From Limimaricola cinnabarinus (GTDB taxonomy: Bacteria; Pseudomonadota; Alphaproteobacteria; Rhodobacterales; Rhodobacteraceae): a DNA stretch of 64,000 bases. Made by a program: the position numbers and the translations under genes. Location of the stretch: NCBI RefSeq assembly GCF_002723615.1, contig NZ_KZ304952.1, positions 1-64,000 on the forward strand. The letters are read 5' to 3'. Shown here piece by piece: positions 8,853-16,060 of the stretch. The first letter of the stretch is position 1. Every line of letters begins with the position of its first letter. A model generated the notes under the pieces. It made no database searches. It worked only from the letters and a program-made list of their open reading frames with translations, and was not told the origin of the DNA.

Positions 8853-10442
8853 TCAGCCCAGCCGGGCGATCAGCGCGCCATTGGGGCCAAGCCGGACCCG
8901 GCCATCGGCCGCCTCGGCCGAGAGCGCGAAGAGCGTCTGCGCGATACCGTCGATCCCGATCTCCTGCGGCGTGGCCGAGAGATTGAAGGCGCAGACGGTG
9001 TTCTCGCCGCGATGGAAGGCCAGCACCGGCTCATCGGTTTCGACGAACATGGTCCGGCCCGTCCGCAGGTCCGGCGTCTCGCGGCGCAGCTTCAGGAGCG
9101 CGCGGTAGGTTTCGAGGACGGAGCCATCGGCGCCCGCCTGCGTGTCGACCGCGCGCGCGGCCTGCGGCGCCTTGACCGGCAGCCATGGCGCGTTGCTGTC
9201 GGAAAAGCCGGCATTCGGCGCCGAGGCTTCCCAGACCATCGGCGTGCGGCAGCCATCGCGCCCCTTGTCCTCGGGCCAGAAGTTGATGCCCTGCGGATCG
9301 GTCAGCTCCTCGAACTCCAGCTCGGTCTCGGTCTGGCCCAGCTCCTCGCCCTGGTAGAGGCAGATCGAGCCCTCCATCGACAGCAGCATCGCCGCGGCGA
9401 GCCTGGCCACCGCGTCCTGATCGCCATGCTCCGCCCAGCGGCTCACATGGCGCGGCACGTCGTGGTTCGACAATGCCCAGCAGGGCCAGCCCCTCGGGGC
9501 GAGTTTGAAGAACTGGTCGATCTGGTGGCGGAAATGCTCGGCGGTGAAGTTCGGGCCCAGCATCTCGAAGCTGTAGGCCATGTGCAGCCGGTTGGCCGAG
9601 GTGTATTCGCCCATGATCTCGATCGGATGATGGCTTTCGCCCACCTCGCCCACCAGCGTCCGGTCGTCATATTCGTCCATCAGCTTGCGCATCTTTTCGA
9701 GGAAGCCGATGTTCTCGGGCTGGTTCTTCGAGAAGATGTGGTACTGCATCTCGTAGGGCTTGATCGCCGGGGTCCCGTCGAGCCGGAAATCGGCCGGATC
9801 GTCGCGCAGATGCTTGTCGTGGAAGTAGAAGTTCACCGTGTCGAGGCGGAAGCCGTCGACGCCGCGATCGAGCCAGAAGCGCATCGTGCCCAGGAGCCAT
9901 TCCTGCACTTCGGGGTTGTGGAAGTTGAAGTCGGGCTGCTCCTTCAGGAAGTTGTGGAAGTAGTACTGCCGCCGCCGCGGCTCCCATTCCCAAGCGATGC
10001 CGCCGAAGATGGCCTGCCAGTTGTTGGGCGCGGAGCCGTCATGCTTGGGGTCGGCCCAGACATACCAGTCGGCTTTGGGGTTGTCGCGGCTCTGGCGGCT
10101 TTCCTCGAAGAAGGGGTGCTTGTCGGAGGAATGCGACAGCACCTGGTCGATCATCACCTTGAGCCCGAGCTCATGGGCGCGCGCGACCATGGCGTCGAAA
10201 TCGTCGAGCGTGCCGAAGGTCGGGTCGATATCGGTGTAGTTCGACACGTCGTAGCCCATGTCGGCCATGGGCGAGGTGAAGATCGGCGACAGCCAGACCG
10301 CGTCGGCGCCCAACTCGGCGATATGCGGCAGCCGCTCGGTGATCCCCTTGAGGTCGCCGATGCCGTCGCCATTGCCGTCCTGATAGGAGCGCGGATAGAT
10401 CTGGTAGATCACCGCACCCTTCCACCAATTCGCCTTGCTCAT
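8853..10442 (-). CDS. aglA: alpha-glucosidase, GH13 family (AglA-type)
   Basis: A 529-residue cytoplasmic GH13 glycosidase that releases glucose from short alpha-glucosides (maltose, sucrose, trehalose-like). GH13 regions are visible in order: GLKVMIDQVLSHSS, GFRLDTVNFYFHD with the nucleophile Asp, TLVGEVGE with the acid/base Glu, and WALSNHDVPRH with the third Asp. No signal peptide is present. It is divergent from a LacI-family regulator across a 100-base gap that contains a palindromic operator-like site. The family is normally part of an agl ABC-transport cluster, but no transporter genes lie beside it here. Confidence 0.93.
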   Translation of the reverse strand: MSKANWWKGAVIYQIYPRSYQDGNGDGIGDLKGITERLPHIAELGADAVWLSPIFTSPMADMGYDVSNYTDIDPTFGTLDDFDAMVARAHELGLKVMIDQVLSHSSDKHPFFEESRQSRDNPKADWYVWADPKHDGSAPNNWQAIFGGIAWEWEPRRRQYYFHNFLKEQPDFNFHNPEVQEWLLGTMRFWLDRGVDGFRLDTVNFYFHDKHLRDDPADFRLDGTPAIKPYEMQYHIFSKNQPENIGFLEKMRKLMDEYDDRTLVGEVGESHHPIEIMGEYTSANRLHMAYSFEMLGPNFTAEHFRHQIDQFFKLAPRGWPCWALSNHDVPRHVSRWAEHGDQDAVARLAAAMLLSMEGSICLYQGEELGQTETELEFEELTDPQGINFWPEDKGRDGCRTPMVWEASAPNAGFSDSNAPWLPVKAPQAARAVDTQAGADGSVLETYRALLKLRRETPDLRTGRTMFVETDEPVLAFHRGENTVCAFNLSATPQEIGIDGIAQTLFALSAEAADGRVRLGPNGALIARLG

Positions 10443-10492
10443 ATCCTGTCCTTTTCATGCCTGAAGTGCCGTCGGCTCGCGGTCAGGGTTGC

Positions 10493-10506
10493 CCGAAGCG
10501 TTTCGG
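10493..10506. promoter_or_regulatory. candidate LacI-family operator between aglA and lacI-type gene
   Basis: CCGAAGCGTTTCGG is a near-perfect palindrome with a central CG (12 of 14 positions symmetric), flanked by TTGCC and GGCAA at 10489-10514. LacI-family operators typically have this form. It sits in the divergent region, 50 bases from each start codon, so it could control both genes. Binding by the adjacent regulator is an inference. Confidence 0.6.
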
Positions 10507-10542
10507 ATTGGCAAGGTGCGGCAGCAGATCCGAGGACGAAAC

Positions 10543-11568
10543 ATGTCGGCGACACTCAAGGACATCGCAGCACTCACGGGGCTTTCGGTCACGCAGGTCA
10601 GCCGCGCGCTCAACGATCACGACGATGTCAGCGCCGAGACCAAGCAGCGCGCGCGCGATGCGGCCAAGGCGCTGGATTACCGGCCGAATCTCTCGGCGCG
10701 CCGGCTGGCCTCGGGGCGCTCTGGCATCGTCGGGCTGGTGCTGCCGCCGCAGGACAGGACCCCGCGCGACAGCATGTTCGTGCAGATGATGCGCGGGCTG
10801 TCGAGCGCCTTCTCGCGCCATGGGCGGCTCTTCGTGCTGCATGCCGCCGATGAGGGCGAAGATGTCGTGGCGGTGCATCGCCGCCTGATCGATGGGGGCT
10901 CGCTCGACGGTTTCGTGCTGATCGAGCCCGAACATGACGATCCGCGCGTGGCCTATCTGCAGGGGCGCGGCGTGCCGCTGGTGATGCATGGGCGCGACGG
11001 CCCCGCGCCCGACTACCCATTCTACGACATCGACAACCTCGCCGTGGGCCGGGCGCTGACGCAGATGCTGCTGCGCGCCGGGCATCGCCGGATCGGCTTC
11101 ATCAATGGCCGCGAAGACATGTGCTATGTCGCGCAAAGGCGGCTGGGCTGGGAGCGCGCCCTGCGCGAGGCCGGGGTCGAGCCCGATCCGGCCCTGCACG
11201 AGCACGGGCAGATGACCGAAAGCCTCGGCGCGCTTGCCACGCTGCGGCTGATGGGCCCCGAAGGGGCGCGGCCCAGCGCGCTGATCGCCGGGAACATGCT
11301 GATCGCCAAGGGGATATACACCGCGCTCTCGATGCTGGGCCTGAAAGTGCCGCAGGATGTCTCGGTCGTGGTGCATGACGACATGCTGCCGGGAGAGGAT
11401 CTTCTGGCGGTGCCGCCAAGCTCGGGCACCCGCTCGGCGCTTGCGCAAAGCTGGGAGCCGCTGGCGGCGGCGCTGATCGGCGCGATCGAGGGGCGGGCGC
11501 TGCCGAAAACCCAGCATCTGGGCGATTTCGAGATCGTCGAGGCGGGCTCGATCGCCCCGCCATCCTGA
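10543..11568 (+). CDS. LacI-family transcriptional regulator (probable AglR)
   Basis: A 341-residue regulator. The start at 10543 is chosen for the GAGGA ribosome-binding site 7 bases upstream and because it begins directly with the LacI helix-turn-helix, ATLKDIAALTGLSVTQVSRA, with the hinge region LSARRLASGRSGIVG following. Residues 60-341 form a periplasmic-binding-protein-like sugar-sensing domain. It is divergent from the alpha-glucosidase gene, so it probably represses alpha-glucoside use until inducer is bound. The gene symbol is left blank because the ligand cannot be read from the sequence. Confidence 0.93.
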   Translation: MSATLKDIAALTGLSVTQVSRALNDHDDVSAETKQRARDAAKALDYRPNLSARRLASGRSGIVGLVLPPQDRTPRDSMFVQMMRGLSSAFSRHGRLFVLHAADEGEDVVAVHRRLIDGGSLDGFVLIEPEHDDPRVAYLQGRGVPLVMHGRDGPAPDYPFYDIDNLAVGRALTQMLLRAGHRRIGFINGREDMCYVAQRRLGWERALREAGVEPDPALHEHGQMTESLGALATLRLMGPEGARPSALIAGNMLIAKGIYTALSMLGLKVPQDVSVVVHDDMLPGEDLLAVPPSSGTRSALAQSWEPLAAALIGAIEGRALPKTQHLGDFEIVEAGSIAPPS

Positions 11569-11622
11569 CGAGCGCTGTGGCAGGCCCCGAATCCACGCCG
11601 GGCCTTGCCGCTCAATCCTGCC

Positions 11623-11636
11623 CCGAAGCGGTTCGG
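11623..11636. promoter_or_regulatory. second operator-like palindrome, near copy of the aglA site
   Basis: CCGAAGCGGTTCGG matches the site at 10493-10506 in 13 of 14 positions and is embedded in CCCGAA/TTCGGG arms. It lies 55 bases after the regulator gene and about 170 bases before the DUF1127 gene. It could be a second regulator site or only a small hairpin; no T-run follows, which weakens the terminator reading. Confidence 0.4.
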
Positions 11637-11806
11637 GCCGCATGCAACAGGGAGGCGATCACCATGCATTTGCTGCAGGGCGCTGCGGCGCGGATGGCGG
11701 TGGTCGCCGGGCGCCGGGAGGGCCAGATGGGGTCAACGGGGCCGATGACGGCGCCCGCCCCCAAGCGGCCCATGCGCCGCCCGACCAGCCCCGAGGACCG
11801 CAGATC

Positions 11807-12016
11807 ATGACCAGCATCAGCACCAACCAGACCGCCCGCCCCGCCTCCTTCCTGTCGCGCCTCGTCGCCGCCGTCACCGGCCGCCGCGCGCAGCTGCGCG
11901 CCTACCGCGTCACCCGCCGCGAGCTTTCGGCCCTCAATGACCGCGAACTGACCGATCTGGGCATCAGCCGCGGGATGATCGAAGAGATCGCCACGCAGGC
12001 CGCGCGGCGCGCCTGA
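11807..12016 (+). CDS. DUF1127 small basic protein
   Basis: A 69-residue protein with the DUF1127 (YjiS-like) core in its C-terminal half: RVTRRELSALNDRELTDLGISRGMIEE. These small Arg-rich proteins are abundant in Alphaproteobacteria; some members have been tied to RNA turnover and nutrient or stress responses, but no biochemical role is established for this one. ATG at 11807 has GAGGA upstream (spacing about 11). A longer frame upstream is only a GC-rich artefact. A clear terminator hairpin follows at 12103. It appears to be transcribed alone. Confidence 0.88.
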   Translation: MTSISTNQTARPASFLSRLVAAVTGRRAQLRAYRVTRRELSALNDRELTDLGISRGMIEEIATQAARRA

Positions 12017-12102
12017 GCGATTATCGCGCAGGCGGGGGATCTTTTTCCCCTGGCCGATGTTGAGCGGCAGGATGGTTCTCCTCCCTCGCCCATCCGACAC
12101 AT

Positions 12103-12140
12103 ATGGCGGCGGCGCTCCTCCCTCGGGCCGCCGCCATTTT
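12103..12140 (+). terminator. intrinsic terminator after the DUF1127 gene
   Basis: An 11-base-pair stem, ATGGCGGCGGC pairing with GCCGCCGCCAT, with a 13-base loop and TTTT following. It lies 86 bases after the DUF1127 stop and just before the convergent end of the stressosome operon. Confidence 0.75.
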
Positions 12141-12163
12141 CGTGTCAGGTGAGGCCGTAAACC

Positions 12164-13330
12164 TCAGGGATCGACCAGCCCGAGCTGCGCCTCGTCGAAG
12201 CCCAGCTCGACGCTGAGCCCCCCGCCCTCCTCGCGGTTCTCGGTGCGAATGAAACCGGCATGCTTCTGGACCATGGTGCGGATCATGCGCCAGCCGAGCG
12301 ATTCCGAGCGCTCGGGCCGCTCCATCCCCGGCGCGAGGCCGCAGCCATCATCGGCCACGGTCAGCGTCAGCATCCCGTCGGCGCGCCTCAGGCGCAGCTC
12401 CAGCCGCCCGCGCGCGCGCCCGGCAAAGGCGTGCTTGCAGGCATTGGTCAGAAGCTCCCCCGCCGCGAGAGCGAGATCGGTCACCGCGCTGCCGGTGAGG
12501 TGCAGCGCATCCCCCTCGACCACGATCTCGATCTCCTGGTCCGAGGTGGAGAAGGCCTGTCGCGTCTGCTCGGCCACGTCGCGCAGCAAGGGCAGCAACG
12601 CCGCGCTGTCGGCGGCGGCGGCGCGCTGCAGCTGGTCGTGGATCGCGGTGATCGCCTTCACCCGCAATTCGAGATCGCGCAGGACCTTCTTCGTCTCGTC
12701 GCTCGCGGCCGCCGAGCGCGACAGCCGCATCAGGCCGGTCACCAGCGCGAGGTTGTTCTTGGTGCGGTGATGCACCTCGGCCATCAGCAGGTCGCGCTCC
12801 TCGATGGCATCGAGCAGGTCGCGGTTCTGCTGCGCCAGCATCGCCGCCGGATCGGCCCGGCGCAGCGCCGCCAGCGCCTCGCCGATGGCGGCGGCGGTCT
12901 GCGCGGTCCCGGCGGCGGGAAGGCCGGTGTCGAAGCCGGCCCGGATCCGCGTGCCCTCGGCGCCGCTCTCGATATCGAGCCTGTCTGCGATGCGCTGCAC
13001 GCCGCGCAGGCCAAGCCCCAGCCCCGGCCTGCGCGCGGCACCCGGCAGCGGCGCCGCGCCGCCGAGCCGCGCCTCGAGATCGGGGATGCCCGGCCCCTGG
13101 TCGATCGCCTCGACCACCAGTTCGAGCGCGCCCGCCCGCGGCTCCAGCGAAAGCGTCATCCGCCCGCCGCCGCCATGCTGGACGATGTTGCGCCCCAGCT
13201 CCAGAAGCGCCGTGACGATGCGGGTTTCGGCGAATTTGGCAAAGCCGCAGTGGCGCGCCACCTCCTGGCCGACCATCCGCAGCCGCACGATATCCTCGTC
13301 GGCCTCGATCTTCAGCGTGGTCAGCCTCAT
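12164..13330 (-). CDS. RsbT-like ATPase fused to HisKA_2 histidine kinase (stressosome output candidate)
   Basis: A 388-residue protein with two ATP-binding modules. Residues 1-135 are a GHKL ATPase of the RsbT/anti-sigma type (N box ELGRNIVQHGGGG, then DQGPGIPD and GLGLGLRGVQRIAD). A short helical linker leads to a HisKA_2-type dimerisation domain, EVHHRTKNNLALV, with His188 as the likely phospho-acceptor. A second HATPase follows (ELLTNACKHAF, DDGCGLAPG, SLGWRMI). The start at 13330 overlaps the upstream gene by 4 bases. HisKA_2/HWE kinases commonly feed PhyR-type response regulators in Alphaproteobacteria, so I infer that this protein passes stressosome state to a phosphorelay. No partner regulator is encoded nearby. 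Confidence 0.9.
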   Translation of the reverse strand: MRLTTLKIEADEDIVRLRMVGQEVARHCGFAKFAETRIVTALLELGRNIVQHGGGGRMTLSLEPRAGALELVVEAIDQGPGIPDLEARLGGAAPLPGAARRPGLGLGLRGVQRIADRLDIESGAEGTRIRAGFDTGLPAAGTAQTAAAIGEALAALRRADPAAMLAQQNRDLLDAIEERDLLMAEVHHRTKNNLALVTGLMRLSRSAAASDETKKVLRDLELRVKAITAIHDQLQRAAAADSAALLPLLRDVAEQTRQAFSTSDQEIEIVVEGDALHLTGSAVTDLALAAGELLTNACKHAFAGRARGRLELRLRRADGMLTLTVADDGCGLAPGMERPERSESLGWRMIRTMVQKHAGFIRTENREEGGGLSVELGFDEAQLGLVDP

Positions 13331-14325
13331 GCCGCCTCCTCGCGCGCGAGCCGGGCCACGATCACGCAGCAATCGTCGCGGCCCTTGCTGCGGTCGCGCA
13401 TGAACTGCGCCGCGATCATCGCGCAGCTGTGACCGGCGGTGGACGGCAGCTCGGCATGGCTGCGCAGCGTCGAGAGCCCGTCGCTGTGCAGGATCAGCAC
13501 GTCGCCGGGCCGTATCACCGCCTCCTCGACGGGGGGCGTGCGCACCGCGCCGCCAAGCCGGCCCTCGCGGCTGATCAGCCGCTTCACCTGGCCATTGGGC
13601 TGGACCAGCAGCGCCGCGATATTGCCGATCCCGGCCAGCCGCAACCGCCCGTCCGCCGCCTCGATCTGCGCCAGCGCCGCCACCGAGCCGCGGCTGCCCG
13701 CAAGCCGGGCCGAAAGCTCGGACAGGGTGCGCGCGGGGTCCTCGCCGCGCAGCGCCTCGAGCCCCTCGATCGCCTCCGCCGCCGCCGCCTCGGCGCGCGC
13801 GCCATGCCCCAGCCCGTCGACCGCGAAAAGATCGACCCGCCCCGAGACGTCGCGCACCAGGAGCCCGTCGCCGCAGGCGCGGTCGCCGGGGTAGTTCATC
13901 AGATAGGCGCCGACCTCGACCCCGGCGAGCACCGGGGCCGCGCCGAAGCCGCAGACCGTCACCGTGCCCTGCCCCGGGGTCGAGCGGATCTCGAAGCTGT
14001 CGGCCAGCCGCCGCATCGCGCCCAGGCCCCCGCCCGCGCTCGACCCGGTCGAGAAACCGTCCGAAAGCGCGAGATCGACATCGGGGATGCCCGGCCCGGC
14101 ATCGATCGCGGCGACCGAGACATGCGGCCCCTTGCCGGGCTGGATCTGCAGCAGAAGCTGGCCTGCGCGGGCGTGGCGCAGCAGATTGGTGGCCATCTCG
14201 GTGACCACGATGGCCAGCGCCTCGGCGCGCGTGTCGGGCAGCGCCGCCGTCTGGGCGAGGTTGCGCGCCAGGCGGCGCGCCTCGGCCACGGCGCTGGGGT
14301 CGGAGATATCGACGACATGTCTCAT
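13327..14325 (-). CDS. RsbT-like ATPase fused to RsbX/SpoIIE-type phosphatase
   Basis: A 332-residue fusion. Residues 1-130 are an RsbT-like GHKL kinase (EMATNLLRHARAG as N box, DAGPGIPDVD, GGGLGAMRRLAD). Residues 135-332 are a PP2C/SpoIIE phosphatase with metal-binding Asp170 in FAVDGLGHG, the later motif LILHSDGLSTL and the final GRDDCCVIVA. In Bacillus, RsbX dephosphorylates RsbR and RsbS to reset the stressosome, and RsbT is a separate kinase. Here one chain carries both activities. It overlaps the genes on both sides by 4 bases, so the stoichiometry is probably coupled. Confidence 0.92.
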   Translation of the reverse strand: MRHVVDISDPSAVAEARRLARNLAQTAALPDTRAEALAIVVTEMATNLLRHARAGQLLLQIQPGKGPHVSVAAIDAGPGIPDVDLALSDGFSTGSSAGGGLGAMRRLADSFEIRSTPGQGTVTVCGFGAAPVLAGVEVGAYLMNYPGDRACGDGLLVRDVSGRVDLFAVDGLGHGARAEAAAAEAIEGLEALRGEDPARTLSELSARLAGSRGSVAALAQIEAADGRLRLAGIGNIAALLVQPNGQVKRLISREGRLGGAVRTPPVEEAVIRPGDVLILHSDGLSTLRSHAELPSTAGHSCAMIAAQFMRDRSKGRDDCCVIVARLAREEAA

Positions 14326-14729
14326 GGCCTGGCCTCCATCTCGATCGTGGTTCCGACGCCGGGCCGGCTTTCGATGCGGAACGCCTCGACCAGCCGCCGC
14401 GCGCCGCCCAGCCCCTTGCCCATGCTGCGCGCGGTCGAGAAGCCGTCGGTCATCGCGCGGTCGATATCGGCGATGCCGGGGCCCTCGTCGCGGCAGCGGA
14501 TCATGATCCGCAAGGGACGCTCAAGCCGATGGATCTCGATCACCCCGCCGCCGCCATGGTCGAGCGCGTTGCGGGCGATCTCGCTCACCGCGGTGACGAA
14601 GCGGGTCTTGCGCAACGCCCGTGCGCCCATCGCATCCATCGCCTTCGACACGGCGATCCGCGCCGCGGCGATGTCGCGCTCCTGCCGCAGCTCGACGCTG
14701 GCCGCCGGCCGAGCCGGCGGGGCGCTCAC
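14322..14729 (-). CDS. rsbT: RsbT-type serine/threonine kinase of the stressosome
   Basis: A 135-residue GHKL-fold kinase. The N box has Glu50 and Asn54 (SEIARNALDHGGGG), followed by the Mg/ATP motif DEGPGIADID (Asp81) and the lid motif GKGLGGARRL. In the characterised Bacillus system, RsbT is held by the RsbR-RsbS complex, phosphorylates both on stress, and is then freed to act on its target. Length and order (rsbR-rsbS-rsbT) fit that system. It overlaps rsbS by 4 bases and the next gene by 4 bases. Confidence 0.95.
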   Translation of the reverse strand: MSAPPARPAASVELRQERDIAAARIAVSKAMDAMGARALRKTRFVTAVSEIARNALDHGGGGVIEIHRLERPLRIMIRCRDEGPGIADIDRAMTDGFSTARSMGKGLGGARRLVEAFRIESRPGVGTTIEMEARP

Positions 14730-15088
14730 GCCAGCCCCTTGGCCTTCAGGCTCCGCAAGGCATGGCTGAGCGACAGCGCCGTCTTGGAGCCGGGCAGGTC
14801 CATGCCGAGCTCGACCAATGTCATCGCCACCGCCGGGCGCATGCCGACGATGTAGGTCTCGGCCGCCAGCAGCCGCGAGATCGAGGAGAGCTGCGCCAGG
14901 ATCCGCCCGACGAAGGTATCGACGATCTCCAGCGCCGCGATGTCGATCACCACGCCGCGCGCGGCCTCGTTCACGATCCGCTCGGAGAGATCCTCCTGCA
15001 GGTTGATGATGTCGGTGTCGGTGATGTTGTCGCGGATCGCGACCAGCAGCACCTTGTCGACCGTGTAGATCGAGGCCGCCTCAGACAC
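14726..15088 (-). CDS. rsbS: RsbS-type STAS scaffold protein of the stressosome
   Basis: A 120-residue single STAS domain. The body (LQEDLSERIVNEAARGVVIDI and GMRPAVAMTLVELGMDL) follows RsbS closely. The phospho-acceptor of Bacillus RsbS is Ser59 in an Ile-Asp-Ser-Phe context; here the aligned residue is Thr58 in IVDTFVGR, so phosphorylation would be on Thr. RsbS forms the core of the stressosome with RsbR and sequesters RsbT. It overlaps rsbR by 8 bases and rsbT by 4. Confidence 0.95.
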   Translation of the reverse strand: MSEAASIYTVDKVLLVAIRDNITDTDIINLQEDLSERIVNEAARGVVIDIAALEIVDTFVGRILAQLSSISRLLAAETYIVGMRPAVAMTLVELGMDLPGSKTALSLSHALRSLKAKGLA

Positions 15089-15962
15089 GGGTGTCCTCGA
15101 CCCGGCCGATGCGGAAGCCGACGCGGCGGAACGCCTCGTCGAGCGCGGCGCGGATGGTCGGGCGGGTCGTCACCTCGCCCACATCGACGCCGAGCTCGAC
15201 CATGGTCTGGGCGATCTTGGGCGAGATGCCCGAGATGATCGCCTCTGCCCCCATCAGCCGCACCGCGGCGGCGGTGCGCAGCAGGTGCTGGGCGACCTGG
15301 GTGTCGACGACCCGCACGCCGGTGATGTCGACGATCACCACCTCGGCGGAGTGCTCGACGATGGCGTTCAGCAGGTTTTCCATCACCTCCTGCGCGCGCA
15401 TCGAATCGAGCGTGCCGATCAGCGGAATGGTCAGCACCCGCTCCCACAGCTGCACCACCGGGGTCGACAGCTCCATCATCTCGGCGCGCTGGCGCTCTAT
15501 GATCTCGTCGCGCTCGGCGATGAAATACTCGTTGATATGCATCGCGAAGGCATCGACGATCCGCCCGAAATTCGCGGCCTCCTGCAACAGCTGCTCGGGC
15601 GTGCCGGTGAGCCGCTTCTGCAGCATCTCGAACACCGGCTGCTTGAGCGCGAGGACGAAGGCGGTCATCTCCCACGGGGCCACGCCGCGCTCGGTGCGCA
15701 CCAGCGTGATCTCCGACAGCGCCAGCCGCAGATCGGACCAGATCTCCGCCTCGATGTCGACCGGCGCGTCGAGGTCGATCCGGGCCAGAGCCTCGGAAAA
15801 GGCGCGCAGCAGGTCGGCCAGCTGGCGGCGGCTCTCGCGGTCGGAGAAGAGGTCGGGGCGGCGCACGCCCTCGCGCTTCTGGGTCGCGAACCAGGCATCG
15901 AGAACGCTGTCGAAATCCTCCCGCAGGAGGCGGCTTACTTCGGTCGTCGGCGCAACGGTCAT
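15081..15962 (-). CDS. rsbR: RsbR-type stressosome sensor protein
   Basis: A 293-residue protein starting at ATG 15962 (AGGA 7 bases upstream). Residues 1-160 form a helical, globin-like N-terminal sensor domain ending in a long helix. Residues 165-293 are a STAS domain whose two expected RsbT target sites are present: Thr184 in PLIGTLDS and Thr221 in VVDTQVAQHL, matching Thr171 and Thr205 of Bacillus RsbR. It is the first gene of a five-gene, fully overlapping operon. I see no heme-ligand or flavin motif in the sensor part, so the stimulus is unknown. Confidence 0.94.
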   Translation of the reverse strand: MTVAPTTEVSRLLREDFDSVLDAWFATQKREGVRRPDLFSDRESRRQLADLLRAFSEALARIDLDAPVDIEAEIWSDLRLALSEITLVRTERGVAPWEMTAFVLALKQPVFEMLQKRLTGTPEQLLQEAANFGRIVDAFAMHINEYFIAERDEIIERQRAEMMELSTPVVQLWERVLTIPLIGTLDSMRAQEVMENLLNAIVEHSAEVVIVDITGVRVVDTQVAQHLLRTAAAVRLMGAEAIISGISPKIAQTMVELGVDVGEVTTRPTIRAALDEAFRRVGFRIGRVEDTRV

Positions 15963-16060
15963 AATCGGTCCTAGTTGGTCACGGCTGCCCATCGATATGG
16001 GTAGCCGCGCGAGAAGGAAAGCCTTGTCGCGGCATCATTCGGCGCGAACCGGCCTGCCGC

